A DNA stretch of 47,035 nt from Candidatus Poseidoniaceae archaeon (GCA_022452125.1 JAKURJ010000001.1:1-47035), one strand, 5' to 3'. Shown: positions 1 through 8,031, counted from the first letter of the stretch. The notes: generated by a model not told the origin, from the sequence alone. Numbers and translations: made by a program.

Positions 1-488
1 AAGGCCGTTTTTGCGTTGTAGGCGAAGGTTGGTCTGTATTAATTGGCCGGTTAGCATCAACTCTGGAAGAGGTAGGCATACCAATCCAAACCGGTATGAA
101 AATTACGGACACGTATGAAGGAGGAGTAGTAACTTCCAAGGGCCTCAAAATCGAAGCTGATGAAGTCCGAATGTGTGATGGCGGAGCAGTAGGTGAAGCG
201 GTTAAGGTTTCAACATTGGATGTAGTTTTAGACAATCGTCCTCTCAAAGGATTACACGGTTTAGTCAAAGGGGATGTAGCCATTCTTGATTTGGCTGCAA
301 TTCATACTAAGAAAGCACCAGGGATGAGTCATTTCTCTTGCATCGCATTATCTGGAGGAGTTGAGGCGATTGAGGATTTACTAGATGAGAGAGTCTCTGG
401 ATGGCGCTCTCATATCATAACAAAAAGAGAAAACAAGTCCATCACACTTACAGATTCTAGAGGGCTACTTTCTGATGGGATGATTTGA
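1..488 (+). CDS. Unrecognised protein, C-terminal part (cut by left edge)
   Basis: The reading frame is open from base 3 to the TGA at 486-488, so about 161 C-terminal residues of a longer protein are visible. An internal ATG at 96 is probably not the start, because coding-like sequence (VVGEGWSVLIGRL) continues upstream to the edge. The visible part alternates strand and helix segments, with a conserved-looking stretch GLHGLVKGDVAILDLAAIHT followed by HFSCIALSGGVEAIEDLL. There are no transmembrane segments. I do not recognise the family. The downstream gene's ATG lies 27 bp after this stop, so the two may be co-transcribed. I am confident it is coding; its function is open. Confidence 0.7.
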   Translation, partial: GRFCVVGEGWSVLIGRLASTLEEVGIPIQTGMKITDTYEGGVVTSKGLKIEADEVRMCDGGAVGEAVKVSTLDVVLDNRPLKGLHGLVKGDVAILDLAAIHTKKAPGMSHFSCIALSGGVEAIEDLLDERVSGWRSHIITKRENKSITLTDSRGLLSDGMI

Positions 489-514
489 AGCACCGTCTAG
501 TACAAAGGGCCAAT

Positions 515-1297
515 ATGCGAATAGTCACTTGGAACGTCAACGGTATTCGGGCGGCAATCCGTAAAGGGTTCGACAAATTTGTTGAGAAGATTGATGCAGA
601 CATTTGGATGCTCCAAGAAGTACGTTGTTTGCCAGAACAATTGCCACCAAAATGGGCACCTCCTGCTGATAGCGAGATGATTTTACATCCTGCAGAAAAG
701 AAAGGATACTCCGGAGTTTCTACTATTTCGCGAGTGGAAATGAAAGAACTTGGCAGAGGCATGAAAGGTAACCTTGACCCTGAAGATTCGGAAGGTAGAG
801 TGCTTGTAACACAGCATGGCGACATCACTCTAGTCAACACCTATCTTCCAAGCGGCTCATCTAAAGAAGAAAGACAGAGATACAAGGAAGACTGGATGGC
901 ACAGTGGAGAGATTTCATCAAACCGATGTTTGATTCAGATAAACCAGTAATTGTAGCGGGAGACCTCAACATTGCACACACTGAAAATGACATTTGGAAT
1001 GCAAAAGGTAACGCAAAATCAAGCGGATTCTTACCACATGAGAGAGAATGGTTCACCGATTTGCTAGGTGATGGCTGGCACGATTTGTTTAGAGAGCACG
1101 TAGGCCCAGACGCCAAGATTTACTCCTGGTGGTCAAATCGAGGACAGGCACGAGCTAAGGATAGAGGATGGAGAATAGACTACCTCCTTGGAAATAATGC
1201 GGCAAAAGAAATGACAAAATCGGTAGAAATCGATAGGCAAGGTGGGCTTGAAGTAAGCGACCACGCTCCGGTTATTCTCGACCTTCACTCATCTTGA
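515..1297 (+). CDS. xthA: Exodeoxyribonuclease III / AP endonuclease
   Basis: This is a base-excision-repair nuclease of the endonuclease/exonuclease/phosphatase fold, expected to cut the backbone at abasic sites and to have 3'-5' exonuclease and 3'-phosphodiesterase activity. The 260-aa product carries all ExoIII landmarks in order: TWNVNGIRAA at the N-terminus, the metal-binding Glu in LQEVR (about residues 32-36), NTYLPSG, the catalytic Asp/Asn in AGDLNIAH (about 148), YSWWS..G..R....WRIDYLL, and the terminal SDHAPV with the catalytic His (about 248). The length matches the family. The frame is open upstream to a TTG at 485, but MRIVTWNVNG is the usual ExoIII N-terminus, so ATG 515 is preferred. 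The 3' end overlaps the convergent Pcc1-like gene by 13 bp. Confidence 0.95.
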   Translation: MRIVTWNVNGIRAAIRKGFDKFVEKIDADIWMLQEVRCLPEQLPPKWAPPADSEMILHPAEKKGYSGVSTISRVEMKELGRGMKGNLDPEDSEGRVLVTQHGDITLVNTYLPSGSSKEERQRYKEDWMAQWRDFIKPMFDSDKPVIVAGDLNIAHTENDIWNAKGNAKSSGFLPHEREWFTDLLGDGWHDLFREHVGPDAKIYSWWSNRGQARAKDRGWRIDYLLGNNAAKEMTKSVEIDRQGGLEVSDHAPVILDLHSS

Positions 1298-1497
1298 TCG
1301 GAGAAAATAGTCAGCAAATTATCAACCGATTCTCTTAGTGTTTCCAAACTATCTGCAGTGACATTCACTACTAGAATTGACTCGCCACCTTCTTCTGTTA
1401 ACTCATAGTCGAATCCTTCAGGAATCAGGCTAGACAAACGAGCACCGATTTCCGCAGAGCCGCGCCACTCGAGGGTGGTTGAGCACTTATCGGCCAT
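1285..1497 (-). CDS. Pcc1-like KEOPS subunit
   Basis: This 70-aa protein resembles Pcc1, the small dimerising subunit of the KEOPS complex that makes N6-threonylcarbamoyladenosine at position 37 of tRNAs. The fit is a short alpha/beta layout with a C-terminal pattern typical of Pcc1: hydrophobic strand ILVVNVTADS followed by helix LETLRESVDNLLTIF. The length is near the usual 75-90 residues. The gene is single, convergent with xthA (13-bp overlap) and divergent from hflX, whose preferred start is 78 bp away. No other KEOPS gene is in the window, so the call rests on size and the C-terminal motif. A generic small alpha/beta protein is the alternative. Confidence 0.65.
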   Translation of the reverse strand: MADKCSTTLEWRGSAEIGARLSSLIPEGFDYELTEEGGESILVVNVTADSLETLRESVDNLLTIFSDQDE

Positions 1498-1574
1498 GGA
1501 GTGAACTACAGCATCCCCTCAATGAGCGTTACGATATCACAAGGGTTCTTTCAGTAAGTGCCTCTCGCACGTGT

Positions 1575-2900
1575 ATGGATGAGCCAATCCAGGTCCTTGC
1601 AGGAACTGGTGGCGTAGCTCTTGGCGAGGCTCGCACTAATCATCAAGGCCGCAGGGCGGTATTGATGCATAGGGATGGCAACCCTGCAGAATTGCTTGCA
1701 TTAGCCGAAACAATGGGTGTCGAAATCGTTGATATTCAATATCAAAAAGGGAATGACGACCCTAGGACATATTTTGGAAAGGGCCGATTACAAGACGTGG
1801 CTGATGAAATTTCCAGCGCAGTCGAAGGCCACCCTTGGCACGGAGTCGACTTGGTGATTATCCATTCAAACGCATCTCCTAGACAACTAGTGAATGTTCA
1901 TGAATCAGTCCAAGTGGAAGTGTGGGATAGAGTAAGACTACTGCTTTCACTATTCATTTCTCATGCAGGTAGCGTTGAGGCTAGAACTCAGGTTAGAATC
2001 GCTCAATTGTTGGCCGACCGCAGCGTCCTTCGAGAGTTGGTCAACCAACAAACAACCGGTGAGAGAGCTGGTTTTGGTGGTGCAGGACAGCAAGGGATTC
2101 GAGGTGTCCTAGAGACGGTATCTAGGGAGCTAACTCAACTAAGAAGAAAGCAGAGAAAGCATGCACTGGCACGTAGTGAAAGAAGACGTCAGAGAGCGAG
2201 AGGCGGTGCTAGAACCGTCGGGCTTGCAGGATATACAAATGCTGGAAAGTCATCTCTATTCCTCGCACTATCCGGAAAACAGGTTTTAGTTGAAGATAAG
2301 TTATTCTCAACTTTGGAAACGACAGTTGGCAGAATGGAAATGAGTCCTAGAATTCTATTGGCAGATACAATCGGTTTCATCGACGAACTGCCTTCTGATT
2401 TGCTTGATGCATTCCATGCAACCTTGGATGAATCCTTGCAGTGTGACCTACTGTTACTTGTGGTAGACAGCAGTGATGAACCAGATGAGTTCAAGAGAAA
2501 ATTGTCTACGACTCGCCGTGAAGTATTGGAGCGCGGGGACGAATCTGGAATGAATATCAAGGTTGTATTGACAAAGTCCGACCTTGGAGGAAATATCGAA
2601 TCCGCAATCGAAATTGTCAACTCGATGGGGATGACAGAACCGCTTGTTGTATCGTCTCATGATGGACAGGGGATGGATGAGTTGAGAGAATCAATAATGT
2701 ATTCTCTATACGGGCCAAAAACAACCTTAGTTGTTTCAGAGGGAGATGATGATGAACGCAGTGCTGAGGCTTATGTTAGTCAGATATACGACTTGGGAAT
2801 AGTCACTGAAAAGAATGGCCTTGAGTTGACTCTTTGGTGCGGAAAAGCAGAGATGATGAAATTGATTTCTAAATCTAATGGACGCATTTCTATCAAGTAG
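1575..2900 (+). CDS. hflX: GTPase HflX
   Basis: HflX is a ribosome-associated GTPase that in other organisms binds the large subunit and splits stalled ribosomes. The 441-aa product has an N-terminal HflX domain (with DPRTYFGKGRLQDV and a following Asn/Ser-rich loop), a basic coiled-coil linker RRKQRKHALARSERRRQRAR, and a G domain with G1 GYTNAGKSS (about residue 218), G2 FSTLETT, G3 DTIGF, G4 TKSD (about 332) and G5 SSHDG. The frame is open upstream to a TTG at 1479, which would add 32 residues that do not look like HflX, so ATG 1575 is preferred. It is followed 21 bp later by a membrane-protein gene. Confidence 0.93.
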   Translation: MDEPIQVLAGTGGVALGEARTNHQGRRAVLMHRDGNPAELLALAETMGVEIVDIQYQKGNDDPRTYFGKGRLQDVADEISSAVEGHPWHGVDLVIIHSNASPRQLVNVHESVQVEVWDRVRLLLSLFISHAGSVEARTQVRIAQLLADRSVLRELVNQQTTGERAGFGGAGQQGIRGVLETVSRELTQLRRKQRKHALARSERRRQRARGGARTVGLAGYTNAGKSSLFLALSGKQVLVEDKLFSTLETTVGRMEMSPRILLADTIGFIDELPSDLLDAFHATLDESLQCDLLLLVVDSSDEPDEFKRKLSTTRREVLERGDESGMNIKVVLTKSDLGGNIESAIEIVNSMGMTEPLVVSSHDGQGMDELRESIMYSLYGPKTTLVVSEGDDDERSAEAYVSQIYDLGIVTEKNGLELTLWCGKAEMMKLISKSNGRISIK

Positions 2901-2921
2901 GACTGACCCTTAGGCCTAAAC

Positions 2922-3794
2922 ATGTCCGAACTGCTTGAGGATGTACCTTCTCTTCCCGAAGAAGAGCCGGTTTTCCAATCAAGCGGTGTCGCATTCGAAA
3001 TAAAAAGCGAAGACGGGCATCCAGTTTTGCGCATGATCGGGATTTTCGTCTTCGTAATATGCGCTCTTGGATTCGCTAATGGTTTAGATTTCATTAATCC
3101 GGAATCTGGACTGGTAAGGCCACACGAATGGATAAACGGAATGGCGCAGGGAGCTCCACACGATTCTGCTGAATTTTCTGGCACAATTACTTCGGGTGGA
3201 GAGCCACTGGTAAATGCAACAGTATTGCTAGAGCACAAAACCGCTGACGGGATTATCGATGTGCCATTAGAAACCGTAACTGATGAAAATGGTTATTTCG
3301 AATTCACAGGAGCAACTCCTGGTCTAACATCTATCGAAATTAAACGCCATAATGATGATGGTAAGCATGATGCTGTTAGGCATAGATTGATTTTGAACCC
3401 ACCATCGTTCTTCGAGAAAACAGGTTTTACAACTATCGATTTTGATGTTCCAGAAAACAGCGAGTTTTCTGATGTTGAGTGCAAAGGAAACTACGCAGAT
3501 GGCTCATGCGTGAGGACAATAAGTTACTTCGATGAGCAAATGGAATTCCCACTAATCGATGAATCAGCAGCTGGGTTTTACATCATGATTGGCTGGGCGA
3601 TGATTGGATTAGCACTAATCTCTGCAGGTTTCGCATTCTTTGGAATCAAGAAAGGTTCTAGAGGAATGATTCAGACATCTTGTGTTCTGGTGTTCTTTAC
3701 TGCAGGACACTACTATAGTGCCTGCTTGTTCTCAGTAATGGCATTCGCCCTGACATTCACTGTACCTCGCAAGTCCATAATCCTCGAAGCCTGA
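2922..3794 (+). CDS. Membrane protein with a carboxypeptidase-regulatory-like domain
   Basis: This 290-aa protein has an acidic cytoplasmic N-terminus (about 40 residues), a transmembrane helix (MIGIFVFVICALGFANGL), an extracytoplasmic middle region and two or three hydrophobic C-terminal segments (FYIMIGWAMIGLALISAGFAF and CLFSVMAFALTFTVP). The middle region contains FSGTITSGGEPLVNATVLLE, then TVTDENGYFEFTGATPGLTS, the signature of a carboxypeptidase-regulatory-like beta-sandwich often used for surface adhesion or presentation. No catalytic motif is visible. It starts 21 bp after hflX, so it is probably in the same transcript, although a functional link is not evident. Confidence 0.75.
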   Translation: MSELLEDVPSLPEEEPVFQSSGVAFEIKSEDGHPVLRMIGIFVFVICALGFANGLDFINPESGLVRPHEWINGMAQGAPHDSAEFSGTITSGGEPLVNATVLLEHKTADGIIDVPLETVTDENGYFEFTGATPGLTSIEIKRHNDDGKHDAVRHRLILNPPSFFEKTGFTTIDFDVPENSEFSDVECKGNYADGSCVRTISYFDEQMEFPLIDESAAGFYIMIGWAMIGLALISAGFAFFGIKKGSRGMIQTSCVLVFFTAGHYYSACLFSVMAFALTFTVPRKSIILEA

Positions 3795-3833
3795 AGCCGA
3801 CATCCTATTGACTCAATCCGGTTTAGGCCATGT

Positions 3834-4856
3834 ATGGATTTGGTTCAGGCGGCCTGGATGATTCGAGATTTAGGCCAGCCAGTCAGCTCCATCGACTTAG
3901 AGGAAGACTCGATTATTGCCGGAGGCTGGGATGGTTCTCTGAAGATGTGGAATGGCGATGGTGACATTCTTTGGTCTGCTCAATGTGAAGACAGAATTGA
4001 GGCAATCATCCGAATTGGGGAATTGGTAGTAGTGACTTCTGGCCTGCACATTACTTGTGTAAAATCGGGCGAAATTCTTTGGAGTAATGCATTGGAAGGC
4101 TCAGCTGATTTACTTGCATTCTATGACAACAAGGTCATTGCAACATCTAGCGTTTATGATATTGAACATGGTGATTTCATGGAAAGTGCATTATGGCAAT
4201 TTTCAATAGATGGGGAATTGATTGAAGTTACACGTATGGATGAAAGACCATGGTTTTTGCATTCAAATGAAAATCTAATTTTGGCACTTGGTCGGCCAAG
4301 GTGTGGACTTTTGGTTGACGGGGAACACAGAGAATTACCTAGCACTTCACCGGTTATGTGTGGTCTGTCAGGGCGAGAGAATATTTTGTTCGGTCATGCA
4401 GACGGAACAGTATCATCATTCAATGGCGATCAAATATGCAAAGAATCCACTTCAATCGAATCAATGACCTGTATCGAGCAAGGCTTTGTTGCTGCATTGG
4501 ATAACGGAGACCTAGTCGCTAGAACCCCAAGCTCAGTTCAGATTTGGACAGCTAGTGGCCCTCAAGTTACAACTCAAGTTGCAGGTTTTGATGATATGCA
4601 TTGGTGTGGGCGGTGGGATTCTATTCGTGGATATCTGGAAGTGAGGGCTAGTTCAGGCGAACTGATAGTTTCAACAGAAACTAGTCGTTCTAGGGTTTCT
4701 GATTATTCAGAAAATCGAATCGCTTTTGGATTTGAGGATGGCCAAATCTTGGTCTGGGAAAGAGAATTATTTCAACGTCGCTCAAATCAGGAGAATGGCG
4801 AGGAAAATAGTAGAAATTCTGCCCTCGCCGCTAGGCTCAGATCTTTGCGAAAATAG
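3834..4856 (+). CDS. Soluble beta-propeller (WD40/PQQ-like) protein
   Basis: This 340-aa protein has no signal peptide or membrane segment and is built from repeating beta-strand units such as SIIAGGWDGSLKMWNGDGDI, LLAFYDNKVIATS, NILFGHADGTVSSFNGD and RIAFGFEDGQILVWE. These resemble WD40 or PQQ-like blades, with GxxDGxxxxW/F repeats. A propeller closed by its first and last blades would fit, because the WDGSLKMWN-type repeat appears at both ends. The basic C-terminus (RSLRK) is probably disordered. Propellers are scaffolds, so function cannot be deduced. A second ATG at 3830 is out of frame; ATG 3834 is the first in frame. Confidence 0.75.
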   Translation: MDLVQAAWMIRDLGQPVSSIDLEEDSIIAGGWDGSLKMWNGDGDILWSAQCEDRIEAIIRIGELVVVTSGLHITCVKSGEILWSNALEGSADLLAFYDNKVIATSSVYDIEHGDFMESALWQFSIDGELIEVTRMDERPWFLHSNENLILALGRPRCGLLVDGEHRELPSTSPVMCGLSGRENILFGHADGTVSSFNGDQICKESTSIESMTCIEQGFVAALDNGDLVARTPSSVQIWTASGPQVTTQVAGFDDMHWCGRWDSIRGYLEVRASSGELIVSTETSRSRVSDYSENRIAFGFEDGQILVWERELFQRRSNQENGEENSRNSALAARLRSLRK

Positions 4857-4943
4857 TGTTATTTATTGCACAAAATCTCCATTGGAAGCAGTGGAAATAT
4901 TGCTCGCAACCCCCCATTTCCGGTGGAAAAGGGCCGAAATAAG

Positions 4944-4958
4944 CGTAAAGTTTATTTG
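4944..4958 (+). promoter_or_regulatory. Candidate archaeal BRE/TATA promoter for the large RNA
   Basis: A purine-rich stretch (GCGTAAAG, possible BRE) is followed directly by TTTATTTG (possible TATA box, 4951-4958). Archaeal transcription usually begins about 22-27 bp downstream of the TATA centre, predicting a start near 4975-4981, at the edge of the structured region. Read-through from the upstream propeller gene is the alternative. Confidence 0.4.
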
Positions 4959-4962
4959 CCTC

Positions 4963-5817
4963 CTCCCCACAAGGAGAAAGTGCCGCTCCACAAGGAGTGG
5001 TGGAGGACTTCCTCGGAAGGCCTCCGGGACCCTTGCCAACCGGCCTGCTCAAACCGAGCAAAGTGTTGGTCACAAACTCTGGAGACAGAGCAAGTGAGGC
5101 GCCAGGGAAGATACGGACTTTTCGGAGACCGTAAGTTCCCCCGCCCACAGGATGACTCCAAGCTTCGGCAAAGAGTCAACCACACAACCCTCGGGAAGTG
5201 TGGTACAGGGAGGGCTGCAACCTAGTTGCAGAAGTACCAACAACTGTGCATCGCCGGTAGGAGTGGCAGTAACAGTTCTTCGGGACAACCTCTGTCACAA
5301 ATAACGGCACGGCGAAACCGAGCCAGGAAAGCGACCTTCGGGAAGCAGAACTGAAAACGGACGCCACGGACGGTAACCGCGCCACCTGCTTCTTCGGAAG
5401 CAGGTGGAAACGGACCTCCACGTCGAAACCGAATCTGAAGCTCGCTTCAGAAAACGGACGACACGCCGGATCGAACAGGAACACTTCGGTGGGAATGCAA
5501 GAAACGGCAACCGGTAGAGAAGAAGGCGACCTTCGGGAAGCACGAATCGATACCACCCTGGGAGCTAACCACTTCGGTGGAAGGTGAACAGAAACCCGGC
5601 CGCTGGGAAGAAGGCGTCTTGGCAACAAGGCGTCAACGATCTGGAAGATACTCCTCGGAGTAGACGAAGGTGACGACGACCCGGCAGCCACCAGCGGAGG
5701 CTGGCAAGGGGGCGGATATCCCACCCGGATGAAACCCCCTTGCCAGTTCTCCCATCCTGCTCTCACAGGTAAACGGGTGCCAGTGCGTTCCGCTTATGAC
5801 TGTTAAGGGTCATTTTT
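4963..5817 (+). ncRNA. Large structured non-coding RNA, family unknown
   Basis: No open frame here looks like protein, and the stretch is visibly more GC-rich than its neighbours. It contains a chain of perfect or near-perfect hairpins: 4983-5000; 5002-5025; 5046-5060 inside 5036-5069; 5077-5090 (GAGA loop); 5112-5133 inside 5105-5140; 5153-5178 (inner UUCG); 5179-5204; 5215-5231; 5275-5286 (UUCG); 5382-5407 (11 bp, UUCG); 5434-5451 (CUCG); 5482-5491 (UUCG); 5569-5580 (UUCG); 5616-5631 (GCAA); 5649-5662 (CUCG); 5691-5704 (GGAG); and 5703-5744 (10-bp stem). Stable loops read UUCG only on the + strand, and a T-run terminator follows on that strand. The size is far beyond typical archaeal SRP RNA (about 300 nt) or RNase P RNA (300-450 nt), and their conserved cores were not found. 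Ends are approximate. Confidence 0.75.
5796..5817 (+). terminator. Hairpin plus T-run terminator of the large RNA
   Basis: ATGAC at 5796-5800 pairs with GTCAT at 5809-5813, and TTTTT at 5813-5817 follows. U-tracts are the main intrinsic termination signal in archaea. There is no T-run on the opposite strand, so this serves the + transcript rather than the convergent fumarase gene. Confidence 0.5.
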
Positions 5818-5844
5818 CATCTTACAACCACTTTTGACTAGTGA

Positions 5845-7236
5845 TTAATTTGAGCCAGTCATTTCCTCTGGTCTAACCCACTGGTCAAACTCTTCATTGC
5901 TTAGATAGCCTAGTTCAAGAGCTGCTTCTCTAAGAGTAGTGCCCTCTTCGTGAGCCTTTTTTGCAATCTTTGCAGCTTTGTCATAACCGATATGATTGTT
6001 CAACGCTGTTACTAACATCAACGAATTTTCCAAATGATTCTTGATCATTCCTTCATTGGGCTCAATCCCTTCAACACATTTTGTTCTGAATGCTCGCATT
6101 GAGTCAGACAGAATCCTTACACTGTGCAATAAGTTGTGAATCATCATCGGTTTGAATACATTTAATTCGAAATTTCCTTGGCTTCCACCCACTGTTATTG
6201 CGGTGTGGTTACCCATTACTTGACAACAAACCATTGTCATCGCTTCTGATTGAGTTGGGTTGACTTTACCCGGCATAATCGATGAGCCTGGTTCATTTGC
6301 CGGTAGTGAGAGTTCCTGTAATCCACACCTTGGTCCTGAACCTAGCCACCTAATGTCGTTGGCAATTTTCATCAGACTTACCGCTAATGTGTTCAGTGCA
6401 CCACTTGCGGCAACAATCGCATCGTGTGCTGCTAATTGCGAGAACTTATTTTGTGCTGAAACGAATGGAAGATTGGTTTTCAACGCAATTGCAGATGCAA
6501 CTCGATTTGCGAATTCTGGGTGGGTGTTCAACCCGGTCCCAACTGCAGTTCCACCTAATGCTAATTCATGCAAGTCTTCCAAAGCGAACTCAACTCTTCG
6601 TATATCTGCGTCTAATTGAGCAACCCACCCACTCGCTTCTTGTCCAAGTGTGAGAGGTACAGCATCCATTAGATGCGTTCTGCCTATTTTCACAATATCT
6701 GACCACTCATCTGATTTTTTTGCAAGAGCATCCCTTAGTAAAACCAAACTAGGGATTAGCTCGCTAGTAAATGCTTCAGCGCTTGCAATATGCATAGCTG
6801 TAGGGAAAGTATCATTCGATGACTGAGCACGATTCACGTGGTCATTTGGATGAACCGGGGACTTGGACCCAAGAACTCCGCCAGCCATTTCAATGGCCCT
6901 ATTTGCAATGACTTCATTGGTATTCATGTTAGATTGTGTACCGGAACCCGTTTGCCAAACCCTCAGCGGAAAATGGTCATCTAACTCCCCATTGATTACT
7001 TCTTCAGCAGCAGAAATAATGAGTTTTGCAACCTTTCCATCTAATTGTCCTAAATCAGAATTAACCTTCGCTGCAGCCTGTTTTAGTATGCCAAAGGCAC
7101 GTATGACACCTCTTGGCATTTTGTCATCACCAATATCGAAGTTGATTAGAGACCTAGCGGTCTGACATCCGTAGTACCGGTCGGCAGGAACTTCCAGTTC
7201 ACCCATGGTGTCAGCTTCTATTCGTACCTCTCCCAT
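5845..7236 (-). CDS. fumC: Fumarate hydratase, class II
   Basis: This TCA-cycle enzyme interconverts fumarate and L-malate. The 463-aa product aligns end to end with bacterial FumC (467 aa in E. coli). It has the substrate-site region QTGSGTQSNMNTNEVIANRA, the Asn/Asp cluster in HPNDHVNRAQSSND, the TxxMDAVP-like block HLMDAVPLTLGQE, and the superfamily signature PGSSIMPGKVNPTQSE on the mobile catalytic loop. The frame extends upstream to ATG 7263. ATG 7236 places the first Met exactly where E. coli FumC starts relative to the TMGELEVPAD block, so it is preferred. The gene converges on the large RNA and is divergent from the sulfotransferase-like gene. Class II fumarase is a bacterial-type enzyme. 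Confidence 0.96.
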   Translation of the reverse strand: MGEVRIEADTMGELEVPADRYYGCQTARSLINFDIGDDKMPRGVIRAFGILKQAAAKVNSDLGQLDGKVAKLIISAAEEVINGELDDHFPLRVWQTGSGTQSNMNTNEVIANRAIEMAGGVLGSKSPVHPNDHVNRAQSSNDTFPTAMHIASAEAFTSELIPSLVLLRDALAKKSDEWSDIVKIGRTHLMDAVPLTLGQEASGWVAQLDADIRRVEFALEDLHELALGGTAVGTGLNTHPEFANRVASAIALKTNLPFVSAQNKFSQLAAHDAIVAASGALNTLAVSLMKIANDIRWLGSGPRCGLQELSLPANEPGSSIMPGKVNPTQSEAMTMVCCQVMGNHTAITVGGSQGNFELNVFKPMMIHNLLHSVRILSDSMRAFRTKCVEGIEPNEGMIKNHLENSLMLVTALNNHIGYDKAAKIAKKAHEEGTTLREAALELGYLSNEEFDQWVRPEEMTGSN

Positions 7237-7314
7237 GTACATACGGCATAGCCGACCGTCCATGTCCCTTTCCCTCTAGTAAGCGTCAAAGGTGAGAATC
7301 TCGAGCAGAGAATA

Positions 7315-8031
7315 ATGGCCGCTTACCGCCTCGTATGGTTCCAGCATCTGCACAAAGCAGCTGGAACTTATGTGATTAGACGAGCGATGGCCAACGGCGA
7401 GACATTTTGGCCAAACCACGAGAATGGCAACCCAGTCAATAATGGCGAAGTAATCCCTTTGTGGAAAATGAACTCTAGTGAGTTGACGTCATTCATAGAC
7501 GAATGTGAAGAGAAAGGAGTTACATTTGTTGCATGTGAATGGGGCGGGCCAGATTATGAAACTCTGGCCAAGGACGAGAGAGTCACCATGTTGACGTGCC
7601 TTAGGCACCCAATCAAGAGATTGGTTTCAAATTACAATTATGACCACTATTGGATGTGGACTAAAGCCGCATCATACCAGGAATATCTTGCAGAAGGCCA
7701 CCTTCATTCTTCTCCTGAATACTATACCAAAATCTTCGCACGCGGAGAATTAGACTCCAATAAAGCGAAATCCAACCTCGAATTGTTCGACCATGTAATT
7801 GTCGCTGAAGACGGCATGGAAGCCTTAGACGAACTTGGATGGCCTAAGGAAAGCGACACCACTCATCCTACATTTGGAGATTCAAAGAGGGCCATGATTT
7901 TGTTTGCAAAACTTAGGTGGTTCAGGTTGTTTAATTACCTGAAGAAAAAGAAATTCCAGCCGCCAAGCGAAATAAAAATCGAAGAATCCAATCAACATGA
8001 TTTGGAACTTTACAACTCAATGCGAAGATAA
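7315..8031 (+). CDS. Sulfotransferase-family protein
   Basis: This 238-aa soluble protein resembles PAPS-dependent sulfotransferases. The N-terminus FQHLHKAAGTYVIRRA matches the 5'-phosphosulfate loop (typically H-x-P/H-K-xx-G-T). CLRHPIKRLVSNYNY at about residues 97-111 matches the 3'-phosphate motif (R-x-P-xx-R-x-x-S). These enzymes move sulfate from PAPS to hydroxyls or amines of glycans, lipids or small molecules; here the acceptor is unknown. No signal peptide or membrane anchor is present, so it would act in the cytoplasm. Its last 15 bp overlap the end of the convergent isoaspartyl peptidase gene. Archaeal surface glycans are often sulfated, which would give it a role, but no glycosyltransferase is adjacent. 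Confidence 0.8.
   Translation: MAAYRLVWFQHLHKAAGTYVIRRAMANGETFWPNHENGNPVNNGEVIPLWKMNSSELTSFIDECEEKGVTFVACEWGGPDYETLAKDERVTMLTCLRHPIKRLVSNYNYDHYWMWTKAASYQEYLAEGHLHSSPEYYTKIFARGELDSNKAKSNLELFDHVIVAEDGMEALDELGWPKESDTTHPTFGDSKRAMILFAKLRWFRLFNYLKKKKFQPPSEIKIEESNQHDLELYNSMRR

Noticed and set aside
5132..5146. TAAGTTCCCCCGCCC resembles the archaeal RNase P CR I region
   Set aside because: No complementary 3' strand was found, and its TTCCC already pairs with GGGAA at 5105-5109 in a local hairpin.
5588..5600. ACAGAAACCCGGC resembles the conserved 3' region (CR V) of bacterial-type RNase P RNA
   Set aside because: I found no matching CR I strand (AGGAAAGUCC-like) that could pair with it to form helix P4, and the distances do not fit. 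A covariance-model search could overturn this.
4952..5766. Open reading frames on both strands across 4837-5766
   Set aside because: Their translations are rich in Pro, Ser, Arg and Cys with no domain pattern, and strong hairpins run through them; they are shadows of the structured RNA.
7236..7263. Longer fumC start at ATG 7263
   Set aside because: It adds nine residues not seen in FumC; ATG 7236 aligns exactly with the E. coli N-terminus.
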